From contig NZ_JAQRFI010000016.1 in assembly GCF_028598805.1 (NCBI RefSeq), forward strand, positions 26,372 through 90,371: a DNA stretch of 64,000 nt, in the 5' to 3' direction. Within the stretch, counting starts at the first letter, position 1. Each line of letters opens with the position of its first letter. The notes under the pieces are model-generated. The model ran no database searches. It saw nothing but the letters and a program-made list of their open reading frames with translations, and was not told where the DNA came from. The DNA comes from Xenorhabdus yunnanensis. Lineage in GTDB: Bacteria; Pseudomonadota; Gammaproteobacteria; Enterobacterales; Enterobacteriaceae. A program made the translations under genes and the position numbers. Shown one piece after another: positions 18,466 through 26,765 of this stretch.

Positions 18466-19393
18466 AAGTGGTTCCCGTGTCTGGAATGACAAAAAAATCA
18501 CGGCACACCATGCCATTATTCCCACGCGTCATCCTTTTGATCTCACCCGGTTAACGACCGATGAGCTAAAGGTTTATCAGCTTATCCGTCAATATTATCT
18601 GGCGCAATTTCTGCCGGTGCAGGAAACCGATGTGACTGCGGTAACACTGGATATCGGCGGGCAGTTATTCCGGGTGAAAGGCCGGGTGAATGTGATCACA
18701 GGCTGGAAGGCACTGTTTGCAGATGGAACGAGAGAACATGAAAAGGAAGACGAGCAGGAAGCCGGTTTACCCCTGCCGGCCCTTAACCAGGGCGATCGCT
18801 GTCAGGTGATTGAGGCAAAAATTCAGTCACTGTACACCAAACCGCCGGCACCGTTTACTGAAGGTACCCTGATTGCCGCGATGAAAAATGCCGCCAGTCT
18901 GGTCAGTGATCCGCAATTAAAGCAAGTCTTGCGAGAAAGTGCCGGGCTGGGTACAGAAGCGACCCGGGCCGGAATTCTGGATACGTTGTTTAAACGCCAG
19001 CTGATTGAGCGAAAAAAGAAAGCGATCCACGCGACGCCGCTGGCGCAGGAACTGATTGCCGGGCTGCCGGCGGTACTGACCGATCCGGGTATGACCGCGT
19101 TATGGGAACAATCGCTGGAAGATATTGCACAGGGCAAAGCGTCGCTGGCGGTTTTTATGCAAAAACAGGCGCAGTGGCTTTTGCATTTAGTCGAGCGCGG
19201 CAAGGCTCAGCCGCTGCATCTGACGTTGCCGAAAACACCCGAATGCCCGAACTGTGGCGGCCGGATGCGGCAACGGCAGGGAAAAACCGCGCCGTTCTGG
19301 GGCTGTGTAAACTATCCGGCCTGCAAGGGGATGCTGAATGACAAAGCGGTAGCCCAATCGCGTAAAGCCCGGCGGAAAAATCAGAACGCATGA
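18466..19393 (+). pseudogene. topB: DNA topoisomerase III, 3' fragment
   Basis: The reading frame from 18466 gives WNDKKITAHHAIIPT and runs to 19393 without a stop, ending in a zinc ribbon (CPNCGGRMRQRQG, GCVNYPACKG). This is the C-terminal half of a type IA topoisomerase. The TOPRIM domain and the catalytic Tyr, which precede the HHAIIPT motif, are missing. Upstream of 18466 the frame hits a stop and homology ends, right beside the start of the P4-type integrase. The gene was cut by insertion of the satellite or by a deletion. TopB is a standard ICE replication gene next to DUF3577 and ssb in this element family. The 5' half is not in the window. Confidence 0.88.
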
Positions 19394-19453
19394 AGATCTG
19401 GTTGTTGTTTGACGCGCTGACGAGATGCCTGAAGAATCAGCCTGTTTCCTGAA

Positions 19454-19556
19454 GATCGATGAGCCTGCAACGATCGCCTCCGGGTGGCTGCCAAACTCCC
19501 GTAGCCTGAAAGGGAGCGCATTAATGCGGTACATCTGCACCCCTTTGGAAGCAGAT
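19454..19556 (-). ncRNA. Three-hairpin RNA/repeat element, copy E'
   Basis: Inverted relative of 1795-1900. On the plus strand the stems are 19454-19458/19471-19475 (GATCG/CGATC), 19496-19500/19512-19516 (CTCCC/GGGAG) and 19533-19538/19551-19556 (ATCTGC/GCAGAT). Read on the minus strand the loops again carry TT(G/T)CAGGC. Stem 3 differs from copy E by a compensatory exchange. It lies between topB and the DUF3577 gene, antisense to both. Confidence 0.55.
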
Positions 19557-19704
19557 ATTGTCGGTTCAACGGCAATTAAGGTTTTTTTATTCTTTATCAG
19601 AACGTCAGCAACGTCTATGTCTGACACCCGGCGGGAAAACTCTTCCCGTCAGGGATAGGATTTTCTCCGTCACACCGTATTTTTACCTCCATGGAGAACA
19701 TCGT

Positions 19705-19944
19705 ATGTCTGAGAACACCACAGCCTTAACCAAAAACGACTATTTCAACCTGAATATCAAAGGACTGGGCTACCTGAATAATATCCGCCATGTCAGCACC
19801 GCCAGTGGCACGTTCCTGAGCTGTGTGATCAATGCGTTAAATGGCCCCAGTGATAATCCGACCTATGTGCGTTTTGATATCACGGTGGTCGGTAAAGAAA
19901 CGACCAGTCTGGTGGGTCGTTGCCAGAAAGCGGTGGATGAGGAT
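19705..19944 (+). CDS. DUF3577 (STY4534-like) protein, exon 1
   Basis: First 80 codons of an ICE replication-region protein (KNDYFNLNIKGLGYLNNIRHV; NPTYVRFDITVVG). ATG at 19705 follows GGAGAA. The coding sequence ends at ...AVDED and is interrupted by a group II intron whose GTGCG 5' end starts at 19945. Splicing to 22315 restores AVDED-KKVLLGFTL and gives a 154-residue protein, the usual size for this family. Family members are conserved in SPI-7/PFGI-1 type ICEs; the exact function is not established. Confidence 0.88.
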
Positions 19945-20558
19945 GTGCGACAAGAAGTCGCTTAATGCATTGTTCTAACAGTAATCAATTTCTGTATAGA
20001 ACCAGTTGTTCCATCAACTGTAGCCTATCGGGACAGGCGGTACGGGTAACTGTTCGGTCTGAAGCTTCCGAGACAATGTAGCCCTGCGAATAGCCATAGT
20101 TAACCGTGAGGATTAACTATGATCTGCGAGCATCAATGCGGAGGGGAGCTAGGCTGGTTGGTATGGTTAGCATATGCGAACTGTTGGTAAACATCGTGAC
20201 GACCAATGAGCTAAAGATGCTGACAAGCTCAAACCAAAAGGTATGAAGCCGGTCATTTTCCTATCCTCTGAAAATGCATGGACATATGGCTTCCGGTGGA
20301 TAGACAGAACCTAACCCAACTATTTGTGTATTAAGCGGAACTTGGTAAACCTGTATTTTCGCCCACAAGGCAAAGCGAGCCGCGAGGTAAGCCGATGGAA
20401 GTGCAGGCAAAGGAAGATGGAGAAAGCGAACGCTATTCTGTAATGGAATAGATAGGGGTTCAAACTTTGCCCCAATCCGAAAGGATGCAGACTTCCATCA
20501 GGTCTTTAATCGTGAACTGTACTGCAAAGTATCTAAATATATTTAGGAGACAAGCAAG

Positions 20559-22016
20559 TTGAATACGTTTAAACAAGTATCTGCGGTCTCCCGTCCCATA
20601 ACATGGCATACCATTGATTGGTATTCATGCTATAGAGATGTAAAGAGACTGCAATTACGGATCGCGAAAGCTTCACAGAAAAAGCAATGGCGTAAGGCCA
20701 AAGCATTACAACGCATGCTAACACGATCATTTTCAGCAAAGGCTATCGCAGTTAAGAGAGTCACCGAAAATACGGGGAAAAATACCCCGGGCGTTGACGG
20801 AAAAACTTGGAATACACCGGAAACAAAATGGGAAGCAATAACTCAGTTGAAAAGAAGAGGTTATAAACCTTCTCCACTCAAGCGGGTTTACATTCCCAAA
20901 GCGAATGGGAAGCAACGCCCTCTGGGCATACCAACGATAAAGGACAGGGCAATGCAGGCATTATACCTTCTGGCTCTCGAACCGATATCCGAAAGTCATG
21001 CAGACCATAATAGCTATGGTTTCCGGCCTTCAAGGGGAACGGCGGATGCAATTGAACAAATTTTTAGAGTATGTTCAAGGAAAAATGCAGCTCGCTGGAT
21101 TCTGGAAGGCGATATCAAAGGTTGCTTCGATAACATCAGCCATGAATGGCTGCTTGCCAATATTCCGATGGACAAGCAGATACTTCATAAGTGGCTGAAA
21201 GCCGGATATATGGAAGGCGGAAATGTTCACTCGACGATAGCAGGAACTCCTCAAGGTGGGATCATCTCCCCCGTTCTAGCCAATATGGCACTGGACGGAA
21301 TGGAGAAAACACTGAGAAAAGCCTTCGGGAAACTGAATTCTCGTCAGAATAACAGAAACAAAGTCAAATATGTCAGGTACGCTGATGATTTCGTGGTCAC
21401 AGGATGCTCGAAAGAGATCCTACTGGAAGAAGTCAAGCCTTTAGTTGTTTCCTTTATGAAACAAAGAGGACTAGAGCTTTCACGCGAAAAAACGGTGGTC
21501 ACCAACATAGACGAAGGTTTCGACTTCCTCGGGCAGAATATCAGGAAATATGGGAATAAACTGATTATTAAGCCTTCTCGAAAAAGTACTGATAATCTGC
21601 TGAAAAAGATCAAAATCATTTTAGATGAAAACAAAACGGCACCTACATGGATGTTAATAGCTAAGTTAAATCCCGTTATCAGAGGCTGGACTAACTATCA
21701 CAAGCATGTCGCATCCAAGGAAAGATTCAACTATGTGGATTATCAGATCTGGAAGAAAATCTGGCAGTGGTGTGTAAGAAGACATCCCAATAAGAGTAAA
21801 CGATGGATACGCAGTAAGTATCTCAAATCAAGAGGAATGCGAAACTGGGTATTCTTCGGAATAGATCCAATGGGAAAAGGGTATGAGTTGCTGCGTGCAT
21901 CATCTACCCCTATCAGAAGACACATTAAAATCGTTAGCGAAGCACATCCGTATGACGAGCAATGGGAATCTTACTTTGAAAGAAGACAAGACGCTAAATG
22001 GCTTGAAACTCAATGA
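20559..22016 (+). CDS. ltrA: Group II intron reverse transcriptase/maturase, HNH domain cut off
   Basis: 485 residues. RT blocks are clear: GVDGKTW, YIPKANGKQRPLGIPTIKDRAMQ, YGFRPSRGT, GDIKGCFDNI, GTPQGGIISPVLANM and the catalytic YADD (VRYADDFVVTG, near residue 275). The maturase X domain follows (LNPVIRGWTNYH; AYIK-like linker replaced by local variants). The frame stops at TGA 22014-22016 but continues in phase to 22241 with CPMCGQRF, HVHHKIKK and HPNCHRKLH, a complete HNH endonuclease domain. So an opal mutation, probably from CGA, has removed the endonuclease domain. Splicing may still work, while normal retrohoming would be weakened. Confidence 0.93.
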   Translation: MNTFKQVSAVSRPITWHTIDWYSCYRDVKRLQLRIAKASQKKQWRKAKALQRMLTRSFSAKAIAVKRVTENTGKNTPGVDGKTWNTPETKWEAITQLKRRGYKPSPLKRVYIPKANGKQRPLGIPTIKDRAMQALYLLALEPISESHADHNSYGFRPSRGTADAIEQIFRVCSRKNAARWILEGDIKGCFDNISHEWLLANIPMDKQILHKWLKAGYMEGGNVHSTIAGTPQGGIISPVLANMALDGMEKTLRKAFGKLNSRQNNRNKVKYVRYADDFVVTGCSKEILLEEVKPLVVSFMKQRGLELSREKTVVTNIDEGFDFLGQNIRKYGNKLIIKPSRKSTDNLLKKIKIILDENKTAPTWMLIAKLNPVIRGWTNYHKHVASKERFNYVDYQIWKKIWQWCVRRHPNKSKRWIRSKYLKSRGMRNWVFFGIDPMGKGYELLRASSTPIRRHIKIVSEAHPYDEQWESYFERRQDAKWLETQ

Positions 22017-22239
22017 GGTAAGAACAAAGTAATAGCCATCTGGCGAAACCAGAGTCAAATCTGCCCGATGTGTGGGCAACGTTTCACCTTGGAAACAGGG
22101 TGGCATGTCCACCATAAGATCAAAAAGATCTCAGGCGGAGGAGACGGACTGGATAACCTGGTTCTATTACACCCCAATTGCCATCGAAAGTTGCATGCAA
22201 ATGAAGCTGGTTCTCCCAAGCGAGAATTTATAAAGGCTT

Positions 22240-22273
22240 GAGCGGTATGCAGGGAAACTTGCACGTACCGTTC
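22240..22273 (+). ncRNA. Group II intron domain V
   Basis: A 34-nt hairpin beginning GAGCGGTATGC with a GAAA-type loop and ending GTACCGTTC, the catalytic domain V form. Domain VI and the intron 3' end follow at 22274-22314. Confidence 0.9.
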
Positions 22274-22314
22274 TTAGGGGGCGGTGGCACAGTAATGTGT
22301 TGCTGCTACCCGAC

Positions 22315-22539
22315 AAAAAAGTATTGTTGGGTTTTACCTTAAGCAATCCCTCCACCGATATTTTTACCCTGAAACGCGGCGATCATGCCGGTGAACAGCG
22401 CGTCAGCCTGAAAGCCCGTTTGATCAAGGTGGACTGGATTAAAATCGGCCAGGACAAAGTGTATCAGGCCGAACAATCCGACTCGACGCCCCCACAGAAC
22501 GGGGTCGCGCAAACCGAATATGCAGAAAATTCATTCTGA
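22315..22539 (+). CDS. DUF3577 (STY4534-like) protein, exon 2
   Basis: 74 codons plus stop. The sequence starts KKVLLGFTLSNPSTDIFTLKRGDHAGEQRVSLKARLIKVDWIKI, the conserved second half of the family, and ends in a variable acidic tail. It has no start of its own at the junction and needs splicing of the intron at 19945-22314 to be joined to exon 1. Downstream lie a small ICE protein gene and ssb in the same direction. Confidence 0.86.
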   Translation, partial: KKVLLGFTLSNPSTDIFTLKRGDHAGEQRVSLKARLIKVDWIKIGQDKVYQAEQSDSTPPQNGVAQTEYAENSF

Positions 22540-22615
22540 TATTCCTTTTATCCCACCGACTTGCCCTGATGTTTCAGGGCAGTCCTTTTATTATCAAAGG
22601 CAACAGGATACAGAG

Positions 22616-22825
22616 ATGAATATTACACCAATTGGTGTTCTGGCACTGCAATATTGCCATAAGCAGTTACCGTTAACCGTGTTGCGAAGCCGGGCAGGAT
22701 TTTATATCGGCACACTGGATGAGGGGGAACCCTGCTCCCGTGAGTCAGTGGAATATTTTGTCCACCGTGAACAGGCGGAATTTGCCCTGAAACAAGGGTG
22801 CTGGACGCAGCGTCAGTCAGTATAA
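22616..22825 (+). CDS. Small ICE protein, unknown function
   Basis: 69 residues ([63 protein letters not shown]; quoted in part only as a guide to its small, charged nature). A weak ribosome binding site (ACAGAG) precedes ATG 22616. It lies between DUF3577 and ssb, 10 nt before the ssb start, and is probably in the same operon. I recognise no domain; the position suggests a conserved accessory gene of the ICE replication block. Confidence 0.6.
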   Translation: MNITPIGVLALQYCHKQLPLTVLRSRAGFYIGTLDEGEPCSRESVEYFVHREQAEFALKQGCWTQRQSV

Positions 22826-22835
22826 TCAGGAGGAA

Positions 22836-23354
22836 ATGGAGATATCTTCGCGCGGTGTGAACAAAGTTATTTTATTGGGTCATCTGGGACAAGATCCGGA
22901 AATCCGTTACCTGCCAACGGGTGGTACGGTCGCAACGCTGTCACTGGCGACGTCAGACAGTTGGCGGGATAAACAAACCGGCGAAACTCGGGAAAAAACC
23001 GAATGGCACCGGGTAGTGATCTTCGGCAAGTTAGCAGAAATTGCGGCGGAGTATCTGCAAAAAGGTGCTTAGGTGTACATTGAAGGCCAGTTGCAAACAC
23101 GCAAGTGGCAGGATAATCAGGGACAGGATCGCTATTCAACCGAAGTGGTGGTCAATGTGAACGGCACGATGCAGATGCTGGGCAGCCGTGGTGATGCAAA
23201 GAATACGACTGCACAACAGGCAGGGCATCAACCCGCACAGAAGCAACCACCTTCTAAACCCATCAGTAAGGAGAGAAAAAATATGCAAACGGTACAACCT
23301 TCTGTTTTACTGGAAGAAGAGGATACCGATTGGGATTCGGAGATCCCTTTTTGA
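22836..23354 (+). pseudogene. ssb: Single-stranded DNA-binding protein, amber-interrupted
   Basis: AGGAGG precedes ATG 22836. The OB-fold is typical of SSB ([61 protein letters not shown]). A TAG at 23070-23072 follows where SSB proteins have KGSQVYIEGQ, so Gln CAG became TAG. The same frame continues with [12 protein letters not shown], a flexible tail and the acidic tip [10 protein letters not shown], which recruits partner proteins. Without readthrough the product is 78 residues and lacks part of the OB-fold. SSB would normally cover transferred or replicating ICE DNA. Confidence 0.92.
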
Positions 23355-23422
23355 GCTGTTTAAACTATTGCCCTGTTATCACAGGGCCTATTCTTATTTT
23401 TTGGTAACATCATGTGGTTTGT

Positions 23423-24076
23423 TTAAATACGAGTTACCAGTGTGGTCAGCTTATTTAGCCACTGACTGAAATGTGGGCACTGGGAACGAATGGTATCTAA
23501 ACCAATATCACCAACGATTAGTGGGCCATGTAAGGTTTTATGATAATTGGGAATGATTGCCAAAATGCGTTTAGATGGCGCTGTCTGTGGGTTGTTGTTG
23601 ATATCTTCAGGCGTATCAAATTCATCTTTGATAGCCTGTAGTGCGGCAATCGGTGCATTGTCATCAAGCCAGTCAGCAAATTTTTCGGGTTGGCAGAATA
23701 GTAAGGCTTCAAATTCATGCAATAACAGATTGGGAATAAAATTAGCCTGCCCGATATCATTTGCAAAAGCCTGCTCCAGCTGTACTACCCGTTCGTTGGC
23801 AGCATTATCCCGTTGGATGTTATAGTCAGGGAAATCGGTCGGCAAACCGTAGTAGTCGATAAGTGTGGTGACGAATGCACTAGGATCTTGTCGGCATAAA
23901 CGGGTAATTTGGTGTTTTACTTTGCCATAACTCGTGATCCCACCTTTCTGGCTGGAACTTGTCTGAGCTAATATGGGGGTCAGATAGATCTGTTGTGCAA
24001 AAAAATAAGGGGCCAGCACATCCCGCACGAAAGTTTCTTCCGTCTGTCCTTCTACAAAAACGTTGATACGGATCAT
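23423..24076 (-). CDS. DUF4276 protein, TOPRIM-like partner of an AAA ATPase
   Basis: 217 residues from MIRINVFVEG. ATG at 24076-24074 overlaps the stop of the upstream ATPase gene as ATGA, so the two are translationally coupled; a start at 24112 is less likely. The motif VEGQTEETFVRDVL and the later NLLLHEFEALLF are the acidic positions expected for TOPRIM-like nucleases of this family. Related pairs of OLD/AAA-type ATPase with an EGxTEE effector (for example PARIS and AbiL) act in phage defence. Here that role is inferred from family and gene pairing only. Confidence 0.78.
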   Translation of the reverse strand: MIRINVFVEGQTEETFVRDVLAPYFFAQQIYLTPILAQTSSSQKGGITSYGKVKHQITRLCRQDPSAFVTTLIDYYGLPTDFPDYNIQRDNAANERVVQLEQAFANDIGQANFIPNLLLHEFEALLFCQPEKFADWLDDNAPIAALQAIKDEFDTPEDINNNPQTAPSKRILAIIPNYHKTLHGPLIVGDIGLDTIRSQCPHFSQWLNKLTTLVTRI

Positions 24077-25164
24077 CGCTGTGGTCTCCCGCCGAGTAAG
24101 TTTTTCTTCCATAATTCACCCAAGCTATAGTCCTCAAGCCATTCGGACAGGGTTTCATTATCCAGTCGCTTAAAAGTGGAAGCGCCTTGTTGTTTGTCGA
24201 CCACAATCAGGTCATCAGCATCAAACTGATTGACCAGCTCAACTGACTGAGTAGAAATAATCAGTTGGTGTTGATTACTGGCATTTTTAATCAGCCCGGC
24301 CAGTACGTTGATCGCATAAGGATGGAGTCCCAGCTCTGGCTCATCAATAATAATCGAGTCGAGCATGTAATCTTCGGGCTGTAGCAGCACCGTTGTTAAT
24401 AAAATAAAACGCAACGTGCCGTCAGATAATTCACTGGCTTTAAAAGGAATGTCTTGTTCTTTCTCTGTCCATTCAAGCTGAATATAGTCGGTATTATCCG
24501 GCGTGGGCCGCAAGTAAAAATCACCAAAAAAAGGTGCAACCATCTGAATGGTTTTAATAATGCGGGTGTAATGTTGCTGATGATGTTTTTGCAAGCGATA
24601 CAGAAATGCCGCTAAATTAGCCCCATCTTCCCGCAGATAATCATTATCATTAATCCGGTGGGTCTGTTTAACTTTGGCACTGTCACTCGTGTCGTGAAAA
24701 TGATATACCCGCCAACGAAGTGTGATCGGCAATGTGTCATTTTCAAGGTTCGTGTGATTCTGATTAACCTGAGATTCAAAATGTCCGGCACCAATATCAT
24801 ACTCTCTATTACTGTCGCAAAAGCGTGATTCATGGCGGAACATCATGCGGTTATCATTAGTCGGTTCCAGTTCAAATTTATAACCATTGTGGCCAAAAGA
24901 AAGTTCGGCACTCATAAACTCGGTTTTTTTACGACCAAAATGCAACAGGGTGTCGGGGCCACCCATTCTGCCAACAAGAGATTGTAGGCGCTGATTGAGT
25001 AGTACGGAGGACAAACGAAAGAAACTGATGAAATTGGATTTTCCGGCACCATTGGCCCCAATAAGGACATTCAGGCTTCCCATTGGTAAATCACATTTTG
25101 CGATAGATTTGTAGCCTGTTATCTTAATTCTGCTTAAGTGGTCATTATTAGTTATTGGTTTCAT
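24073..25164 (-). CDS. AAA_21-type ATPase, likely defence or nuclease partner
   Basis: 363 residues. Walker A GANGAGKS at 36-43 follows the RecF/OLD-type opening KITGYKSIAKCDLPMGSLNVLIG. The ABC-like signature is ELSDGTLRF, Walker B is IIIDEPELGLHP near 270, and a His-containing switch follows (QLIISTQSVELVNQF). It lacks its own nuclease domain; the overlapping DUF4276 gene can supply it. The pair stands alone on the minus strand between ICE replication genes and a resistance-type gene, so it is cargo. Confidence 0.85.
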   Translation of the reverse strand: MKPITNNDHLSRIKITGYKSIAKCDLPMGSLNVLIGANGAGKSNFISFFRLSSVLLNQRLQSLVGRMGGPDTLLHFGRKKTEFMSAELSFGHNGYKFELEPTNDNRMMFRHESRFCDSNREYDIGAGHFESQVNQNHTNLENDTLPITLRWRVYHFHDTSDSAKVKQTHRINDNDYLREDGANLAAFLYRLQKHHQQHYTRIIKTIQMVAPFFGDFYLRPTPDNTDYIQLEWTEKEQDIPFKASELSDGTLRFILLTTVLLQPEDYMLDSIIIDEPELGLHPYAINVLAGLIKNASNQHQLIISTQSVELVNQFDADDLIVVDKQQGASTFKRLDNETLSEWLEDYSLGELWKKNLLGGRPQR

Positions 25165-25283
25165 AATTTTGCCTTTTCAGCATCATGTGACTCAATTGTG
25201 CACTATCTTAAGGTAAACAATAAAATAAGTATTGTCTTGGTCGCTGGCTTTGCGTCCTTTTTTAGTGAAATGGAGTAAGTAAT

Positions 25284-26144
25284 ATGCAATCGCGGGATAA
25301 TTGTCTGAAAGCCATTATCAAATGGGCGGAGAATGCAGACAACGTTCAGGCACTGATTCAGACTGGTTCTCTGGCCCGAAAAGATAATTCCAGTGATGAC
25401 CTTTCGGATATTGATATTGAAATCATTGTATCCGACCCAAAATCACTGATGAAAGATGATCAGTGGATGCATGAATTTGGTGAACTGATTACTGTGCTTC
25501 GTCTTGATCCAGATGAACATCAAGCATGGGCCACACGTCTTGCCATTTATAACAATGGCGTAAAAATCGATTTCACCTTGGCGGGTATTGATCGTATTCA
25601 CCACATGGCAGAGAGTGGAATTCTTGATGAACTCTATGAACGAGGGTATAGAGTACTATTCGACAGAACGTCGATTACCCAAGTGCTTCCTGTTTCAACA
25701 TACGGATTTCCAGTGAGACAGCTTCCATCACAGTACGAATTCAAAACTTCAGTTGAAGAATTTTGGTTTGAAGCTTTCCACATACCTAAATATTTGTCTC
25801 GCGGGGAACTCTGGTTGGTTAAATTTCGTGATAACACGATGAAAGAACTCTTGATGTGTATGTTGGAATGGCATGCACTTGCTCGAAATAATGAGTCGAT
25901 AGATCTATGGCATAATGGCTTGCATTTAAAGGAATGGACTGATTCGCAAACGTGGACTGAATTGCAAAACACCTTCGGACGGTTTGACACATCTGATGCA
26001 CTACGCGCATTTGAAGCAACGACTCAACTATATGGGCGTTTGGGACGGGAAGTTGCCCAAATTATTGGTTTCGATTATCCGCAGGAGTGTGAAACCCGCA
26101 TAACCGAACTGAACAGAAAGGTTTTGTCACAGCATATACTTTGA
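25284..26144 (+). CDS. Aminoglycoside 6-adenylyltransferase-like protein
   Basis: 286 residues. The nucleotidyltransferase motif TGSLARKDNSSDDLSDIDIE near residues 27-46 supplies the metal-binding Asp pair, with a third acidic residue in KIDFTLAGID. Length and the later FWFEAFHIPKYLSRGELWLVKFRDNTMKELLMCMLEW region match the ANT(6)/AadE-AadK family, which adenylates streptomycin. ATG 25284 follows GGAGTAAGT. Whether it gives resistance is unknown: many chromosomal members are weak or have other substrates. It is an independent gene between the ATPase pair and RNA copy B. Confidence 0.82.
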   Translation: MQSRDNCLKAIIKWAENADNVQALIQTGSLARKDNSSDDLSDIDIEIIVSDPKSLMKDDQWMHEFGELITVLRLDPDEHQAWATRLAIYNNGVKIDFTLAGIDRIHHMAESGILDELYERGYRVLFDRTSITQVLPVSTYGFPVRQLPSQYEFKTSVEEFWFEAFHIPKYLSRGELWLVKFRDNTMKELLMCMLEWHALARNNESIDLWHNGLHLKEWTDSQTWTELQNTFGRFDTSDALRAFEATTQLYGRLGREVAQIIGFDYPQECETRITELNRKVLSQHIL

Positions 26145-26249
26145 ATATTCTGAATATATTTTATTTACTTGTTAAACTAACACGTTCGATTATTGAATTA
26201 GATAACGTAATTCGTTAAAGTAAAAACGCTATCGGCAAAATTCGATAGT

Positions 26250-26393
26250 CAAGGAATCTCACCCTTGCTAAGAGTAACCCACTGGTAGGAATTTTCTGCC
26301 AGTGCGCCTGTTATCGCCCTTTCAATGGCGGTTCAGGCAGGGGAGGCTTCGGCCTCGCCGGAAGGTTACTCCCGGTAGTGAGATCCCTGTCTG
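26250..26393 (+). ncRNA. Structured RNA element, copy B (leader of the HTH gene)
   Basis: Helices seen: 26250-26254/26263-26267 (CAAGG/CCTTG) with its loop 26256-26262 pairing to 26378-26384; 26272-26279/26364-26371 (GAGTAACC/GGTTACTC); hairpin 26280-26288/26296-26304 with a U-G wobble; hairpin 26315-26318/26327-26330; 26334-26342/26385-26393; hairpin 26343-26347/26352-26356 closed by C(UUCG)G; and 26358-26361/26372-26375 (CCGG/CCGG) around the strand 26364-26371. The fold therefore contains at least two pseudoknots. It ends 36 nt before the ATG of the HTH gene, so it is a 5' leader. Compared with copy A at 22-165, seven base pairs change by compensatory double substitutions. Confidence 0.85.
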
Positions 26394-26429
26394 AACCACC
26401 ACCAATAATCAACAGAAGGGGACGCAGGT

Positions 26430-26765
26430 ATGATTAACACTCAACAAGACTGGCACCCAGCCGAAATTATTTGTGCATTACGCAAGCGTGGTACCACACT
26501 CGCCGCTTTATCCCGTGAATCGGGACTCAGTTCTTCCACACTGGCAAATACACTATCCCGCCCATGGCCGAAAGGGGAATGGATTATCGCCACCCGTTTG
26601 GAAATGGACCCCGCTGAAATCTGGCCCAGCCGTTATTTTGACCCGCGTGGTAATCTGATTGAGCGCAGAGTACGTCAGCAGGTTACAGAATGTCAGTCGG
26701 TTGATGAATGCCAACTGTCTGATGAGTGTCAGTCGGTCGACGAAGATCAGCCAGTTGCTGAATAA
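26430..26765 (+). CDS. Nlp/SfsB/Ner-like HTH regulator
   Basis: 111 residues. Residues 5-75 (DWHPAEIICALRKRGTTLAALSRESGLSSSTLANTL... EMDPAEIWPSRY) match the Ner/Nlp DNA-binding family, which includes phage Mu Ner and enterobacterial SfsB. The tail beyond residue 80 is an odd degenerate repeat of ECQSVDECQLSDEC type, acidic and Cys-containing. A purine-rich site (AGAAGGGG) lies upstream of ATG. The structured RNA at 26250-26393 forms its leader, so expression may be controlled at the RNA level. It precedes the ICE transfer genes and could regulate them. Confidence 0.85.
   Translation: MINTQQDWHPAEIICALRKRGTTLAALSRESGLSSSTLANTLSRPWPKGEWIIATRLEMDPAEIWPSRYFDPRGNLIERRVRQQVTECQSVDECQLSDECQSVDEDQPVAE

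Larger units (their letters stand above)
19945..22314 (+). mobile_element. Group II intron, 2370 nt, in the DUF3577 gene
   Basis: It begins GTGCG, encodes a reverse transcriptase/maturase, has domain V at 22240-22273 and ends ...CCGAC before 22315. Exon joining is exact in frame. The six bases before the intron (GAGGAT, 19939-19944) are complementary to ATCCTC at 20263-20268 in domain I, a plausible IBS1-EBS1 pair. The intron is on the coding strand of its host gene, so splicing could restore expression. Boundaries rest on the sequence and on the restored protein. Confidence 0.93.

Noticed and set aside
18290..18470. tRNA or tmRNA fragment as attachment site
   Set aside because: GGTTCCCGTGTCTGG looked like a T-arm at first, but no cloverleaf or acceptor stem can be drawn and the sequence reads as topB.
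19187..19627. 146-codon antisense frame over topB end and element E'
   Set aside because: Overlaps the topB coding end and depends on the conserved hairpin block; no independent support.
26250..26393. HDV-like, twister or hammerhead ribozyme
   Set aside because: Nested pseudoknots invite the comparison, but I could not place the conserved catalytic cores of these classes.
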